DNA of 36,697 bases, from assembly GCF_000235505.1 (NCBI RefSeq), contig NZ_JH379028.1:353457-390153 (forward strand). The letters run 5' to 3'. The translations under genes and the position numbers were made by a program. Under the pieces are notes generated by a model. That model did not search any database and was not told the DNA's origin. It worked only from the letters and a program-made list of their open reading frames with translations. Numbering within the stretch: position 1 is the first letter of the stretch; the number at the start of each line of letters is the position of its first letter. This document shows, piece after piece, positions 22,733 through 31,585 of this stretch. This DNA is from Hungatella hathewayi WAL-18680. GTDB taxonomy: Bacteria; Bacillota; Clostridia; Lachnospirales; Lachnospiraceae.

Positions 22733-23929
22733 GTGGCGGAAAATGTATTGGTGGTTCACGGCGGTGGACCTACGGCGGTGATTAATTCCTCGCTCTACGG
22801 AGTGCTGGAGGAAGCGAAGGAAAGCGGGCGGATTGGGAAAGTCTATGGGGCCATAGGCGGCAGTGAGGGGATCTTGAAGGAGCGGCTGCTGGACCTGATG
22901 CAGTTTCCGGAGGAGAAGCTGCAGCTGCTGTTACAGACCCCGGCCACGGCCATCGGCTCCTCCCGGTATGCGCTGGAGCAGGAAGACTATGAGGCCATGG
23001 TGGACATTTTCCGGAAACATGAGATTAAGTACGTGCTGCTCAATGGTGGCAACGGCACCATGGATACCTGCGGGAAGATTTATGAGGTGTGCAAGGATGC
23101 GGGAATCTGCGTGGTTGGGATTCCCAAGACGATTGACAATGATATCGCCATCACCGACCACACGCCGGGGTTCGGCAGTGCGGCCAGATATATCGCGGAG
23201 ACCACCGCGGAGGTGGGGGCGGATGTGAAGGCCCTGCCCATTCATGTGTGCGTGATGGAGGCCATGGGGCGGAATGCCGGCTGGATCACGGCGGCGTCAG
23301 CATTGGCCAGAAAGAAACCGGGGGACGCGCCTCATCTGATTTACCTGCCGGAGCGGCCTTTTAACGAGGAGGAGTTCCTGGAGGACGTGAAACGGCTGTA
23401 TGAGGAGAAGGGCGGCGTGGTCGTGGTGGCCAGCGAGGGCCTTAAGAACGGGGACGGTGAGCCGATTGTTCCCCCTATCTTCAAGACCGAGCGGGCGACC
23501 TACTACGGGGATGTCAGTTCCTACCTGGCCAACCTGGTGATTCAGAAGCTGGGAATCAAGGCCAGAAGTGAGAAGCCGGGCATCTGCGGGCGGGCTTCCA
23601 TCGCGCTGCAGTCTCCTGTGGACCGGGAGGAAGCGGTGCTGGCGGGGCGGGAAGCCTTAAAGGCGGCCATGAACGGCGAGAGCGGCGTGATGGTGGGCTT
23701 TATCCGGGATGAGACGGAGGACGGCTCCTACCGGATGCATGTGGAATTGATTCCTATTAAAGAAGTGATGATGTACGAGCGGATTATCCCGGAGGAATAT
23801 ATCAATGAGAGGGGCAATGACGTGACGGATGCATTTGTGAAATGGTGCAAACCTCTGATTGGCGGAGAACTGAAGGATATGATTGATTTTAAGGAATATT
23901 ATGAGGAGAAAGAAGGAGGGAGCAGATGA
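22733..23929 (+). CDS. 6-phosphofructokinase family protein with mixed ATP/PPi signature
   Basis: This 398-residue enzyme of the PFK-A superfamily phosphorylates fructose 6-phosphate or a related ketose phosphate at C1. GTG start 22733 follows AAAGGAG. The N-terminal HGGGPTAVIN loop is at 9-18, the nucleotide/metal box GGNGTMDT at 105-112, the catalytic PKTIDND at 131-137, and the substrate box MEAMGRNAGW at 175-184. Lys in PKTIDND is the mark of pyrophosphate-dependent enzymes, whereas Gly108 is the ATP-type residue and N107 replaces the usual Asp. The donor is therefore uncertain. It heads an operon; the TIM-like gene overlaps its end by 4 bp. Confidence 0.88.
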   Translation: MAENVLVVHGGGPTAVINSSLYGVLEEAKESGRIGKVYGAIGGSEGILKERLLDLMQFPEEKLQLLLQTPATAIGSSRYALEQEDYEAMVDIFRKHEIKYVLLNGGNGTMDTCGKIYEVCKDAGICVVGIPKTIDNDIAITDHTPGFGSAARYIAETTAEVGADVKALPIHVCVMEAMGRNAGWITAASALARKKPGDAPHLIYLPERPFNEEEFLEDVKRLYEEKGGVVVVASEGLKNGDGEPIVPPIFKTERATYYGDVSSYLANLVIQKLGIKARSEKPGICGRASIALQSPVDREEAVLAGREALKAAMNGESGVMVGFIRDETEDGSYRMHVELIPIKEVMMYERIIPEEYINERGNDVTDAFVKWCKPLIGGELKDMIDFKEYYEEKEGGSR

Positions 23930-24762
23930 AACACATTTTCTTGAACTTGAAACGGTTTGACATCCCGAAGGAGTATGGCGGGGTGAATTCCATTGCGCCT
24001 ATGGGGGAGTGGGGCAGCTATATCGTGAAGAATACCCAGGAGGCGCTTAAGAACTATGAGGGGGATGACGTGGAGTTTGCCATGTATTTCCCGGAAGCCC
24101 ATCTGATTCCGGCGGTTAGCGCGCTGTGCGAGAACAGCCCGGTGGCGGTGGGCTGCCAGAGCGTGTACCGGGATGACACGGCGGTGGGAGGCAATTTTGG
24201 GGCATTTACTACCAACCGGACGGGCAACGCGGCGAAGGCCATTGGATGTACGACGACGATTATCGGGCACTGCGAGGAGAGACGGGACAAGGCCGGAATC
24301 CTGGCGGAGGCCGGTGTGACAGATACGGCAGCGGTGAACCGTCTGTTGAACCAGGAAATCAAGGCGGCGGTGAAGGCCGGACTGCGGGTGCTGTACTGCA
24401 TCGGGGAGTCCGACCAGGAGCAGGACAGATGGCAGGAGGTGCTGAAGGAGCAGCTGGAGACCGGGCTTGACGGGGTGGACAAATCTATGGTAACGATTGC
24501 CTACGAGCCGATCTGGGCCATCGGGCCGGGCAAGACACCGCCGGATAAGGATTATATCACCATGATTGGAACCTACGTGAAAGAGGTGACCGGAAACATG
24601 GATGTGGTGTACGGAGGGGGCTTGAAGGTGGATAACGCCGAGATGCTGGCTTCCATTCCGGTGATGGACGGCGGACTGATTGCGCTGACCAGATTCCAGG
24701 GGGAGATTGGATTTTATCCGGAGGAATATCTGGAGATTATCCGGACCTATATGGGGAAATAA
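23926..24762 (+). CDS. tpiA: Triosephosphate isomerase, divergent paralogue
   Basis: This 278-residue TIM-barrel protein is longer than the usual 250 or so. The catalytic residues are in place: N7 and K9 (FLNLKRF), H115 (IIGHCEER, normally GHSERR) and E194 (AYEPIWAIG). The phosphate loop VYGGGLKVDN is at about 228-237. Housekeeping TIM would not normally sit in an inducible sugar operon and usually reads NWKMN and GHSER, so this copy may act on triose phosphate made by the pathway or on another small ketose phosphate, as other TIM paralogues do. Its ATG overlaps the PFK stop (ATGA). It is cytosolic. Confidence 0.85.
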   Translation: MKHIFLNLKRFDIPKEYGGVNSIAPMGEWGSYIVKNTQEALKNYEGDDVEFAMYFPEAHLIPAVSALCENSPVAVGCQSVYRDDTAVGGNFGAFTTNRTGNAAKAIGCTTTIIGHCEERRDKAGILAEAGVTDTAAVNRLLNQEIKAAVKAGLRVLYCIGESDQEQDRWQEVLKEQLETGLDGVDKSMVTIAYEPIWAIGPGKTPPDKDYITMIGTYVKEVTGNMDVVYGGGLKVDNAEMLASIPVMDGGLIALTRFQGEIGFYPEEYLEIIRTYMGK

Positions 24763-24781
24763 CGAAAAAGGAGAATTGACT

Positions 24782-26281
24782 ATGAAAGTATCATTTGAAT
24801 ATGGACAGGGACTGATGACGGCGGAACTGCCGGATTCCACAGACATTTTTATTCCGGGTGAGACTGTTCCGGACCCGCCTTACATCCCGGAGGACCAGCT
24901 GGTGGAGAAGACGCTGGAATCCATCCGCAATCCCATGGGGATGGAGCCGCTTTCTGAGCTGGCCCATAAGGGTTCCAAGGTGACCATCATTTTCCCGGAC
25001 AGGGTGAAGGGCGGAGAGCAGCCGACTTCCCACCGGAAGATTTCTATTAAACTGATTCTGGAGGAGCTTTACGCGGCTGGCGTGGAGAAGAAGGACATTC
25101 TGTTGATCTGCTCCAACGGCTTACATAGAAAGAACACGGAAGCCGAGATTAAGGGCGTTCTGGGGGCGGAACTGTTTAATGAGTTCTGGTATACCCACCA
25201 GATTATCAACCACGACAGTGAGGATTACGACCATCTGGTAGACTTGGGAACCACGGACCGGGGTGACCCGGTTATCATGAATAAATATGTGTACGACAGC
25301 GACGTGGCGATCTTAATCGGCCACACCCAGGGCAACCCGTACGGCGGCTATTCCGGCGGCTACAAGCACTGTGCCACGGGAATCACCCACTGGCGTTCCA
25401 TCGCTTCCCACCACGTGCCGGAGGTGATGCACCGGAAGGATTTCACACCGGTCAGCGGCAAGTCCCTGATGAGAACCAAGTTCGACGAGATTGGACAGCA
25501 CATGGAGAAATGCATGGGCAAAAAGTTCTTCTGCTGTGACGCGGTTCTGGACACCAAGTCGAGACAGATTGAGATTAACAGCGGCTATGCGGCGGTAATG
25601 CAGCCCAAGTCCTGGCAGACGGCCGACAAACGGACCTATGTGCCGTGGGCGGAGAAGAAGTATGACGTGATGGTATTTGGCATGCCCCAGTTCTTTCACT
25701 ACGGGGAGGGCATGGGCACCAACCCGATTATGATGATGCAGGCGCTGTCCGCCCAGGTGATCCGCCATAAGAGAATCATGAGCGACAACTGCGTGATTAT
25801 CTGCGCGTCCATCTGCAACGGATATTTCCACGAGGAGCTGTGGCCTTACCTGCCAAAGATGTATGAGATGTTCCAGCATGACCAGATGAATACCCTGCCG
25901 GATATGAACCGGTACGGCGAGTATTTTGCAACCAACGAGGAGTATATCCGCCAGTACCGCTACTGCAACGCCTTCCACCCCTTCCATGGATTCTCCATGA
26001 TCAGCTGTGGACACATTGCGGAAATGAACACGTCAGCCATCTACATCTGCGGCGCCCAGGAGCCTGGATACGCGAGAGGCATGGGGCTGAAGACGAGGGC
26101 TACCATCGAGGAAGCGCTGGAGGATGCCAAGAAGAAATATGTTGGACCGAACCCGAATATTCTGGCTCTGCCACTGACCTTCAAGACAGCGGCGGTTCAT
26201 CTGATGATGAAGGACGACGTGTACGAGGGAAAGGGCAATGAGGACTGCGGGTGCGCGGGACATATGCATCATCACGGATAA
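24782..26281 (+). CDS. larA: LarA-family nickel-pincer-dependent racemase/epimerase
   Basis: This 499-residue enzyme has its start at ATG 24782, 9 nt after AAGGAG; the frame is open further upstream, inside the TIM gene. The LarA motifs can be placed: a SNGLHRKNTEAE box (H115), H181 in LIGHTQGN, SGGYKH with K195 as the likely cofactor-linking lysine, and a His pair at 210-211, 16 residues after the lysine as in lactate racemase. There is a short insertion between H181 and the SGG loop. The tail ends in a Cys/His cluster (CGCAGHMHHHG). Family members racemise or epimerise 2-hydroxy acids, including sugar acids. No larB, larC or larE cofactor genes are in the window. The substrate is unknown. 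Confidence 0.85.
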   Translation: MKVSFEYGQGLMTAELPDSTDIFIPGETVPDPPYIPEDQLVEKTLESIRNPMGMEPLSELAHKGSKVTIIFPDRVKGGEQPTSHRKISIKLILEELYAAGVEKKDILLICSNGLHRKNTEAEIKGVLGAELFNEFWYTHQIINHDSEDYDHLVDLGTTDRGDPVIMNKYVYDSDVAILIGHTQGNPYGGYSGGYKHCATGITHWRSIASHHVPEVMHRKDFTPVSGKSLMRTKFDEIGQHMEKCMGKKFFCCDAVLDTKSRQIEINSGYAAVMQPKSWQTADKRTYVPWAEKKYDVMVFGMPQFFHYGEGMGTNPIMMMQALSAQVIRHKRIMSDNCVIICASICNGYFHEELWPYLPKMYEMFQHDQMNTLPDMNRYGEYFATNEEYIRQYRYCNAFHPFHGFSMISCGHIAEMNTSAIYICGAQEPGYARGMGLKTRATIEEALEDAKKKYVGPNPNILALPLTFKTAAVHLMMKDDVYEGKGNEDCGCAGHMHHHG

Positions 26282-26355
26282 GAAGGTAAAACCATAGGAC
26301 GATAGATTGTATCACGGGAGCAGGCCGCAGGCCTGTCAATCAGGAGGTGTGTGCA

Positions 26356-27177
26356 ATGGCACAGGAATATTATCAGTACAACAAGGAACAGCTGCTGGCC
26401 AATCCGAAGCTGCCGCTTATCTGCATGGCGGATAACAGCCAGGTGTTTGAGACGATGGCGAAGCAGATGGTGGAGGAGATTGAGGACCACAACGCGAAGG
26501 GGGAGAAGACGGTGTTCATCTGCCCGGTGGGACCGGTGGGCCAGTACCCCTATTTTGTGGATATGGTGAACGGGCGGAATATCAGCCTGAAAAACGTGTG
26601 GTTTATCAACATGGATGAGTATCTGGATGACGACAAACACTGGGTATCCATGGAGCATCCCTTAAGCTTCCGGGGCTTTATGGAGCGGACGGTGTACAGC
26701 AAAATCAAACCGGAGCTGGTGATGCCGAAGGAGCAGAGAGTGTTCCCGGACCCGGAGAATATTACCTACATCCCGGAGCTGATTGAGAAGCTGGGCGGCG
26801 TGGATATCGCCTTCGGCGGCATTGGCATCAACGGACATGTGGCCTTCAACGAGGCGGACCCGCTGCTCTCCAACCAGGAATTCCTGGCGCAGAAGACCAG
26901 AGTCCTTCGCATCACGCCGGAGACCAGAACGGCCAACGCCATCGGAGATTTTAACGGCGCCCTGGAGGATATGCCGAAATACTGTGTGACCATCGGCATC
27001 TATGAGATTGCCCACGCAAGGAAAATCCGCCTTGGCTGCTTCCGCAACTGGCACCGCGCAGTGGTGCGGAGAACGGCCTACGGGGAATCCACAGCGGAAT
27101 TCCCGGTGACCCTGCTTCACAATCATCCGGATATCACGCTGACTTTTACGGACTATGTGGCGGCGCTGACAGACTGA
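26356..27177 (+). CDS. NagB-like glucosamine-6-phosphate isomerase/deaminase homologue with altered active site
   Basis: This is a 273-residue protein. I chose ATG 26356, 9 nt after AGGAGG. The family match is clear from FINMDEYL (D87, equivalent of E. coli NagB D72) and GGIGINGHVAFNEADP (H161, E166). However, N159 replaces the catalytic Asp (NagB D141), and the phosphate loop GLPTGGTP is replaced by a GPVGQYP-like sequence. It may therefore isomerise or deaminate another sugar phosphate, or act differently. It is the last gene of the PFK operon; a 74-bp gap separates it from larA, and a terminator follows. Confidence 0.82.
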   Translation: MAQEYYQYNKEQLLANPKLPLICMADNSQVFETMAKQMVEEIEDHNAKGEKTVFICPVGPVGQYPYFVDMVNGRNISLKNVWFINMDEYLDDDKHWVSMEHPLSFRGFMERTVYSKIKPELVMPKEQRVFPDPENITYIPELIEKLGGVDIAFGGIGINGHVAFNEADPLLSNQEFLAQKTRVLRITPETRTANAIGDFNGALEDMPKYCVTIGIYEIAHARKIRLGCFRNWHRAVVRRTAYGESTAEFPVTLLHNHPDITLTFTDYVAALTD

Positions 27178-27203
27178 CGGCGCCCCCCTGATAAGAACAT
27201 AAA

Positions 27204-27246
27204 AAGAGAGCCTCCTGGGTAAGGAAATCCCAGGAGGTTCTCTTTT
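27204..27246. terminator. Bidirectional terminator between convergent operons
   Basis: The stem GAGAGCCTCCTGGG pairs with CCCAGGAGGTTCTC. It is flanked by AAAAA on the left and TTTT on the right, so it can serve both the plus-strand NagB-like gene and the minus-strand ROK gene. Confidence 0.82.
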
Positions 27247-27251
27247 GTATG

Positions 27252-28475
27252 TCAGTTTTCATTTTTTCGGATAAAGTTGTGGAACACGGACAGGGCGCTG
27301 GCACCGATGGCGCCGTCGGTCTGCCGGTAGGGCAGAATCTCCGCGTTGTTCACGTATTTGGAATCCACAAACAATAGCTGCCGCTCGATGATGTTCATCA
27401 GCTCCCGGCGGATGTCCTCGTTCTGGAACAGCTGTCCGTGGAGGAATATCTTGCCCGGATTCATCAGAATCGCCACGTTGGAAATGCTGATGCCCAGATA
27501 TTTGAGGGCGTCCGTGATGTAGCGGCCGATGGCGGCGTCCCCCATGGAGTAGGCCGTGGTGATGTGCTGGATGGTCAGCTCCTCCGGCGTGTCCACCATG
27601 TTGTGGAGAATGGTGTCGGCGGTGTTCTGGTAGAGCAGTCTTGCGTATTTTAACAGCCACCGCTCGCTGGCGATGGTCTGGAGGCAGCCGTATTTGCCGC
27701 ACTCGCAGGGCTGGCCGTCCGCCTTGACGATGGTATGTCCAATCTCGCCGGAGACGTAGTTGTTGCCGAGAAAAAGCTCCCCGTCCGTCACGTTGGCGCA
27801 GAACATGCCGAGGCCGATGTGGAAGAAGGAGAAGTTCTCCGGGGAACTGCCGGGGGAGAACAGATACTGGGCCAGGGCCATGCAGCGGGCGTTGTTTTCC
27901 ATCACCACCGGATAGGGAAATGCCCTGCGGATGGTGTCGGAGTCAAAGGACTGCCACACCGTATGATTGCTGATGAAATGCCTGGATTCCTTGTCCATAT
28001 GGCCGGGAACGGCGATGCCGATGCCGATGATGCGCTCCGGCGGCAGCTGGCAGCTGTCCAGAAGATTCTGAATCTGTTCGATAATCTCCTCGGTGATGCG
28101 GGGAGGGAGGGACTCGTCAAATGGCCGCTCGCTCTGGCAGATGCAGGTTCCCTTCAAGTCGGTGATGCAGGTGACCAGGGCCTTCTGGGTGAATTCCACG
28201 CCGATGCTGTACGCGTAGTCGGGAACCATGTCGATGAGAATCCGTTTTCTCCCGGAGGAACCCTCCCCGGAGTCCGCCTCCCCCAGCTCCCGCACCATGC
28301 CGTCGGCGATCAGTCCGTTGACAGTCAGGGTGACGGTGGCCGGAGTGATGTCCGCGTCCTCGGCGATATCGGTTCTGGCGATGGGGGCACAGCGGAAAAT
28401 GCATTCCAGAATTCTGTTTTTATTGGATAATTTCTTGATTTTGGGACGGTACAATCGAATCACGCTCCATGTCAT
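27252..28475 (-). CDS. ROK-family transcriptional regulator
   Basis: This 407-residue protein has an N-terminal winged HTH (IARTDIAEDADITPATVTLTV at about 33-53) followed by a ROK sugar-kinase-like domain. The metal-binding GEIGH histidine and CECGKYGC cysteine cluster are at about 240-265. The ROK signature is usually CxCGxxGCxE, but here Gln follows Cys-Leu. Regulators of this type (NagC/XylR-like) sense sugars. The ATG overlaps the DUF4838 stop by 4 bp (ATGA) and has no good ribosome site of its own, so translation is coupled. Control of the divergent sugar transporter and DUF4838 gene is inferred from context. Confidence 0.9.
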   Translation of the reverse strand: MTWSVIRLYRPKIKKLSNKNRILECIFRCAPIARTDIAEDADITPATVTLTVNGLIADGMVRELGEADSGEGSSGRKRILIDMVPDYAYSIGVEFTQKALVTCITDLKGTCICQSERPFDESLPPRITEEIIEQIQNLLDSCQLPPERIIGIGIAVPGHMDKESRHFISNHTVWQSFDSDTIRRAFPYPVVMENNARCMALAQYLFSPGSSPENFSFFHIGLGMFCANVTDGELFLGNNYVSGEIGHTIVKADGQPCECGKYGCLQTIASERWLLKYARLLYQNTADTILHNMVDTPEELTIQHITTAYSMGDAAIGRYITDALKYLGISISNVAILMNPGKIFLHGQLFQNEDIRRELMNIIERQLLFVDSKYVNNAEILPYRQTDGAIGASALSVFHNFIRKNEN

Positions 28476-30352
28476 GTTGGTTCGGTGGAGAAGCCGGTGT
28501 ATTTGCCGGCGACTTCGCCGATGCGGTAGACATCCAGCACGTCCTGATACCGGGATTCGTTCTCACAGATATAGGTGTGAAACGCCTCCCAGGCTTCCCT
28601 GGCCTGCCGGTTTCCGCCTCCGCTTAATTCATATAAGGCTAAGGTTAATCGTACCCCATAACCATTGTGGTAGTCAAGTAAATCCCAGTAATATTTTTCC
28701 AAATCACTGTTTGCCCGGTGGTTTTTAATGGTTTCCTTAAAATGCTCCAGGACGGCCAGGGCTTCCTTCATGGACTGGTGGACGTCCTCACGGATTCGCG
28801 GACCCTTGCCGTTAAAGTAGTCGCAGTCATAAAGCTTTGACAGGGTGGTGAGATATTCCAGCACACGCCGGTATTCCGCTCCGTAGGCGTGCCTGAAATA
28901 GTCGTCAGCCAATTCCTCAAACGTAATCTCCGGATGGGAGAGCGCCATCCCCATGACGTAGTTGGGGAAGCCGTTTGGGAGGGCGGCCCGCAGCTCCTGA
29001 CAGCTGATATAGCCATCCATGTGGAGAACGCCCAGATTGTGGATATCCCCGTATATGGTCCTGGCGATTCTCAGATAGCTGATATCCCCATAGTGGGCCC
29101 GGCCAAGGGGGTAGTCGTAGACGAAACTGTCGCCGTGAAATACCTTCTGCCACCGGGACAGAAAGGCCAGATTCTCCTCCAGGGTAGTAGGCAGGTCTAT
29201 TCGGTTGCGCCGGTAATCCGGGATAGGGCCCTCCGGCATATGGTCCGGGTAGGACTCCATAAATACACGGCTGATGGGGGCGAACATCAGCGTAAAACGT
29301 TTCTCGTTTTGAAGTTTTTCCTGCAACGGCGTCCACAGCAATTCCTGGTATATCAGGAACACGATTCTGGTCTCCAGGCCCTCGTTAGTCAATGCCTGGT
29401 CAATCAGGTTTAACAGGTGGACGTACTGGTCCGCCAGGGTGGTTTTCTGGCATTCCTCACACTCGCAGATATTGTTGCACTCGTCGGCCAGCCAGATGTG
29501 GAGATAGTCCACCTGGGGATTGGCTTTGGCGTAGGTGATAACCCGCTCCACAAAGGAGGAGATAACCTCACCGCAGGAGTAGCAGAGGTTGGTGTTCAGC
29601 GGAATGTTGTGGAACAGCTGGCGTTTGCCGTCAAGCTGGGCCAGATACCGGCTGTTTTTCGCAGCCGGGGCTTCCATCCAGCCGCAGGATGGGTAGCCGG
29701 CCACCTCGCAGGTCCAGCCGTGGCCCACCCGGTGGTGGAGCAGACTGCGTGTTTCCAGCGCCTTTGTAATCAGGGCGTCATAGCGGGCCGCGATCTCCGG
29801 GGAGAATGACTCCTCTTTGAGAAGCGGATTCCCCTCGTGGCAGTACCAGCGCTCCAGAAAGGTGTAGGGGAGCTGGAACTGTACGAAGAAGCAGTTGAAA
29901 CCGGCTTTCGGCATCCACTCGATGAACGAGAGAATGTTGTCGATGGAGCAGGCGCCCTCCAGACAGATGCCGCGATGGCGGAAGGGGGCCGTATACTGGA
30001 CGCTGGCCGCCAGCTGGCTCCGGGAGGAGATGGCCGGAATAAACTCATGCCGGCTTCCCGGCTGAAGAAACCGGAATCCGATCTGCCGCAGATAATCATA
30101 GACGCCTAAGAGGACGCTGCGGGGATTGGAGCCGGTGATGCTGCCGCCATGTTCTTCTATTAAGATGGAGTAACTGTCATCCAGGAAGGGGTCCCACCAT
30201 GATGGAGGAGCCGAGATACCGATGTCTTCCTTAATAGAAAGCGATACCGGACCGTCCAGGGACACCTTCAGGCGCTCCAGATAGGACTCCAGCTCCTGGG
30301 CGGCGTAGATAAGAGTGGGATGTTGGTTATAAATAATAATTTTGTTTTTCAT
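28472..30352 (-). CDS. DUF4838-type putative glycoside hydrolase, cytosolic
   Basis: This 626-residue protein opens with a domain resembling the N-terminal domains of GH67/GH20-type enzymes (residues 1-105: AAQELESYLERL, ITGSNPRSVLLGVYDYLRQIGFRFLQPG). A TIM-barrel-like body follows, with the box WLADECNNICECEECQ at 287-302. The Asp-Glu pair (290-291) is a candidate catalytic dyad, and the four Cys (292, 296, 298, 301) look metal-binding. The C-terminal 120 residues are helical. I base the DUF4838 assignment on this Cys-rich box and the layout. There is no signal peptide, so it acts inside the cell, probably on imported oligosaccharides. It starts the minus-strand operon and is divergent from a sugar ABC transporter. 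Confidence 0.75.
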   Translation of the reverse strand: MKNKIIIYNQHPTLIYAAQELESYLERLKVSLDGPVSLSIKEDIGISAPPSWWDPFLDDSYSILIEEHGGSITGSNPRSVLLGVYDYLRQIGFRFLQPGSRHEFIPAISSRSQLAASVQYTAPFRHRGICLEGACSIDNILSFIEWMPKAGFNCFFVQFQLPYTFLERWYCHEGNPLLKEESFSPEIAARYDALITKALETRSLLHHRVGHGWTCEVAGYPSCGWMEAPAAKNSRYLAQLDGKRQLFHNIPLNTNLCYSCGEVISSFVERVITYAKANPQVDYLHIWLADECNNICECEECQKTTLADQYVHLLNLIDQALTNEGLETRIVFLIYQELLWTPLQEKLQNEKRFTLMFAPISRVFMESYPDHMPEGPIPDYRRNRIDLPTTLEENLAFLSRWQKVFHGDSFVYDYPLGRAHYGDISYLRIARTIYGDIHNLGVLHMDGYISCQELRAALPNGFPNYVMGMALSHPEITFEELADDYFRHAYGAEYRRVLEYLTTLSKLYDCDYFNGKGPRIREDVHQSMKEALAVLEHFKETIKNHRANSDLEKYYWDLLDYHNGYGVRLTLALYELSGGGNRQAREAWEAFHTYICENESRYQDVLDVYRIGEVAGKYTGFSTEPT

Positions 30353-30658
30353 ATAAAAGGACCTTTCTTCTCGGATTATTGGGAAAAGTTAAAAAAATAT
30401 GGGTCTAATTAATTATAATATATAATTTATGATACCAGAAAGCAGAACCAGGAAGATATGGGTAAAATCACTAAAAATAGAAAAATATCTTGTCTATAAT
30501 CCATAAAAACAAAAAATATTGAGGGAAATGCTTGTAATATTTGGCGAGTAATGATATGATTTCCTCAGACACAAACACGGACAATTAATTATAAAATAAA
30601 ATCAATTAAAAGTGAAAAACAAGCAAACAGAAAAACCAAACGGAAAGGAAGTATCTCA
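30353..30658. promoter_or_regulatory. Divergent promoter region between DUF4838 and the MalFG-type transporter
   Basis: This AT-rich 306-bp gap contains no gene. A plus-strand promoter is visible at 30532-30560: TTGTAA, 17 bp, TATGAT. It leaves a leader of about 90 nt before TTG 30659. On the minus strand TATAAT at 30417-30412 with a weak TTCTGG 17 bp upstream may serve DUF4838. No clear palindromic operator stands out among the AT-rich repeats. Confidence 0.55.
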
Positions 30659-31573
30659 TTGAAAACGAATCTGAAGAAACGGAATGAGCTGAAAATCGGT
30701 ATCTGGTGCTGGGTGTTCATGATTCCTGCCACACTGCTGTATGTCATGTTCCAGGGATATCCCATTATCACCAGTATCTTCTATTCCACGCTGGACTGGT
30801 CGGGCATGACATCCAATGCCGTCTTTGTCGGGCTGGACAATTTCAAACAGCTGTTTCAGGATAAATATTTTCTGAACGCGGTGCTCAACAGCTTCAAGTA
30901 CATGCTGCTCTGCGTGCCCATCCAGCTGGCCACATCCCTGGCGCTGGCCTACATATTTAACAGTGTCATCAAGAAGGGGGCCACCGTATTTCGGACCATC
31001 TTCTTTCTGCCGGTTATCACAACGGCTTCCATCGTCGGCATTATCATGATGTTCATCTTTGGCGGAACGGGCTCCATCAACCAGTTTCTGGGGCTGTTCG
31101 GGTTCAAGGCGGTGAACTGGCTGGGAAATGCGAAGACAGCTCTCGGCGTGGTGGTGCTGGTAGGCGTGTGGAAGGATGTGGGTACCTACATGATTTACTG
31201 GCTGGCGGCGCTGCAAAGTGTGTCCCAGGACGTCTACGAGGCGGCCATGATTGACGGGGCAGGCAAGTGGCAGACCTTCAGCAAGGTGGTATTTCCACTG
31301 ATCCTTCCGACCGGCGGCGTGATTGCGGTTCTCTGCGTCATCAGCTCCCTGAAGGTATTTGACTTGATCCAGACCATGACCAACGGAGGCCCCTTCTATG
31401 CCACAGATGTGGTTGCCACCTTCGTGTACCGGACGGCCTACGCCAACTCCTCCGGTATGCCGAGACTGGGATACGCCAGCGCGGCGGCCATGACTTTCGG
31501 AGTCATCGTGGTGGGAATCGGCGTGATTGGCAACAGCGTGAAATCGGCGCTGGCCAGCAAGCGGAATGTCTAG
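30659..31573 (+). CDS. Sugar ABC transporter permease, MalF/UgpA-like
   Basis: This 304-residue permease of the CUT1 carbohydrate class starts at TTG 30659 after AAAGGAAG. There are about six membrane segments. The EAA loop YEAAMIDGAGKWQTFSKVVF, typical of the class, lies at about residues 194-213 and contacts the ATPase. No ATPase gene is nearby, as is usual for CUT1 systems that share an MsmK-like subunit. It is the first gene of a three-gene operon with the MalG-like permease 12 bp downstream. Confidence 0.92.
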   Translation: MKTNLKKRNELKIGIWCWVFMIPATLLYVMFQGYPIITSIFYSTLDWSGMTSNAVFVGLDNFKQLFQDKYFLNAVLNSFKYMLLCVPIQLATSLALAYIFNSVIKKGATVFRTIFFLPVITTASIVGIIMMFIFGGTGSINQFLGLFGFKAVNWLGNAKTALGVVVLVGVWKDVGTYMIYWLAALQSVSQDVYEAAMIDGAGKWQTFSKVVFPLILPTGGVIAVLCVISSLKVFDLIQTMTNGGPFYATDVVATFVYRTAYANSSGMPRLGYASAAAMTFGVIVVGIGVIGNSVKSALASKRNV

Positions 31574-31585
31574 GAGGTGGAGAAG

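Noticed and set aside
27735-28430. A plus-strand open frame of 231 codons opposite the ROK gene.
   Set aside because: It mirrors GC-rich codons of the clear ROK coding sequence and has no family features.
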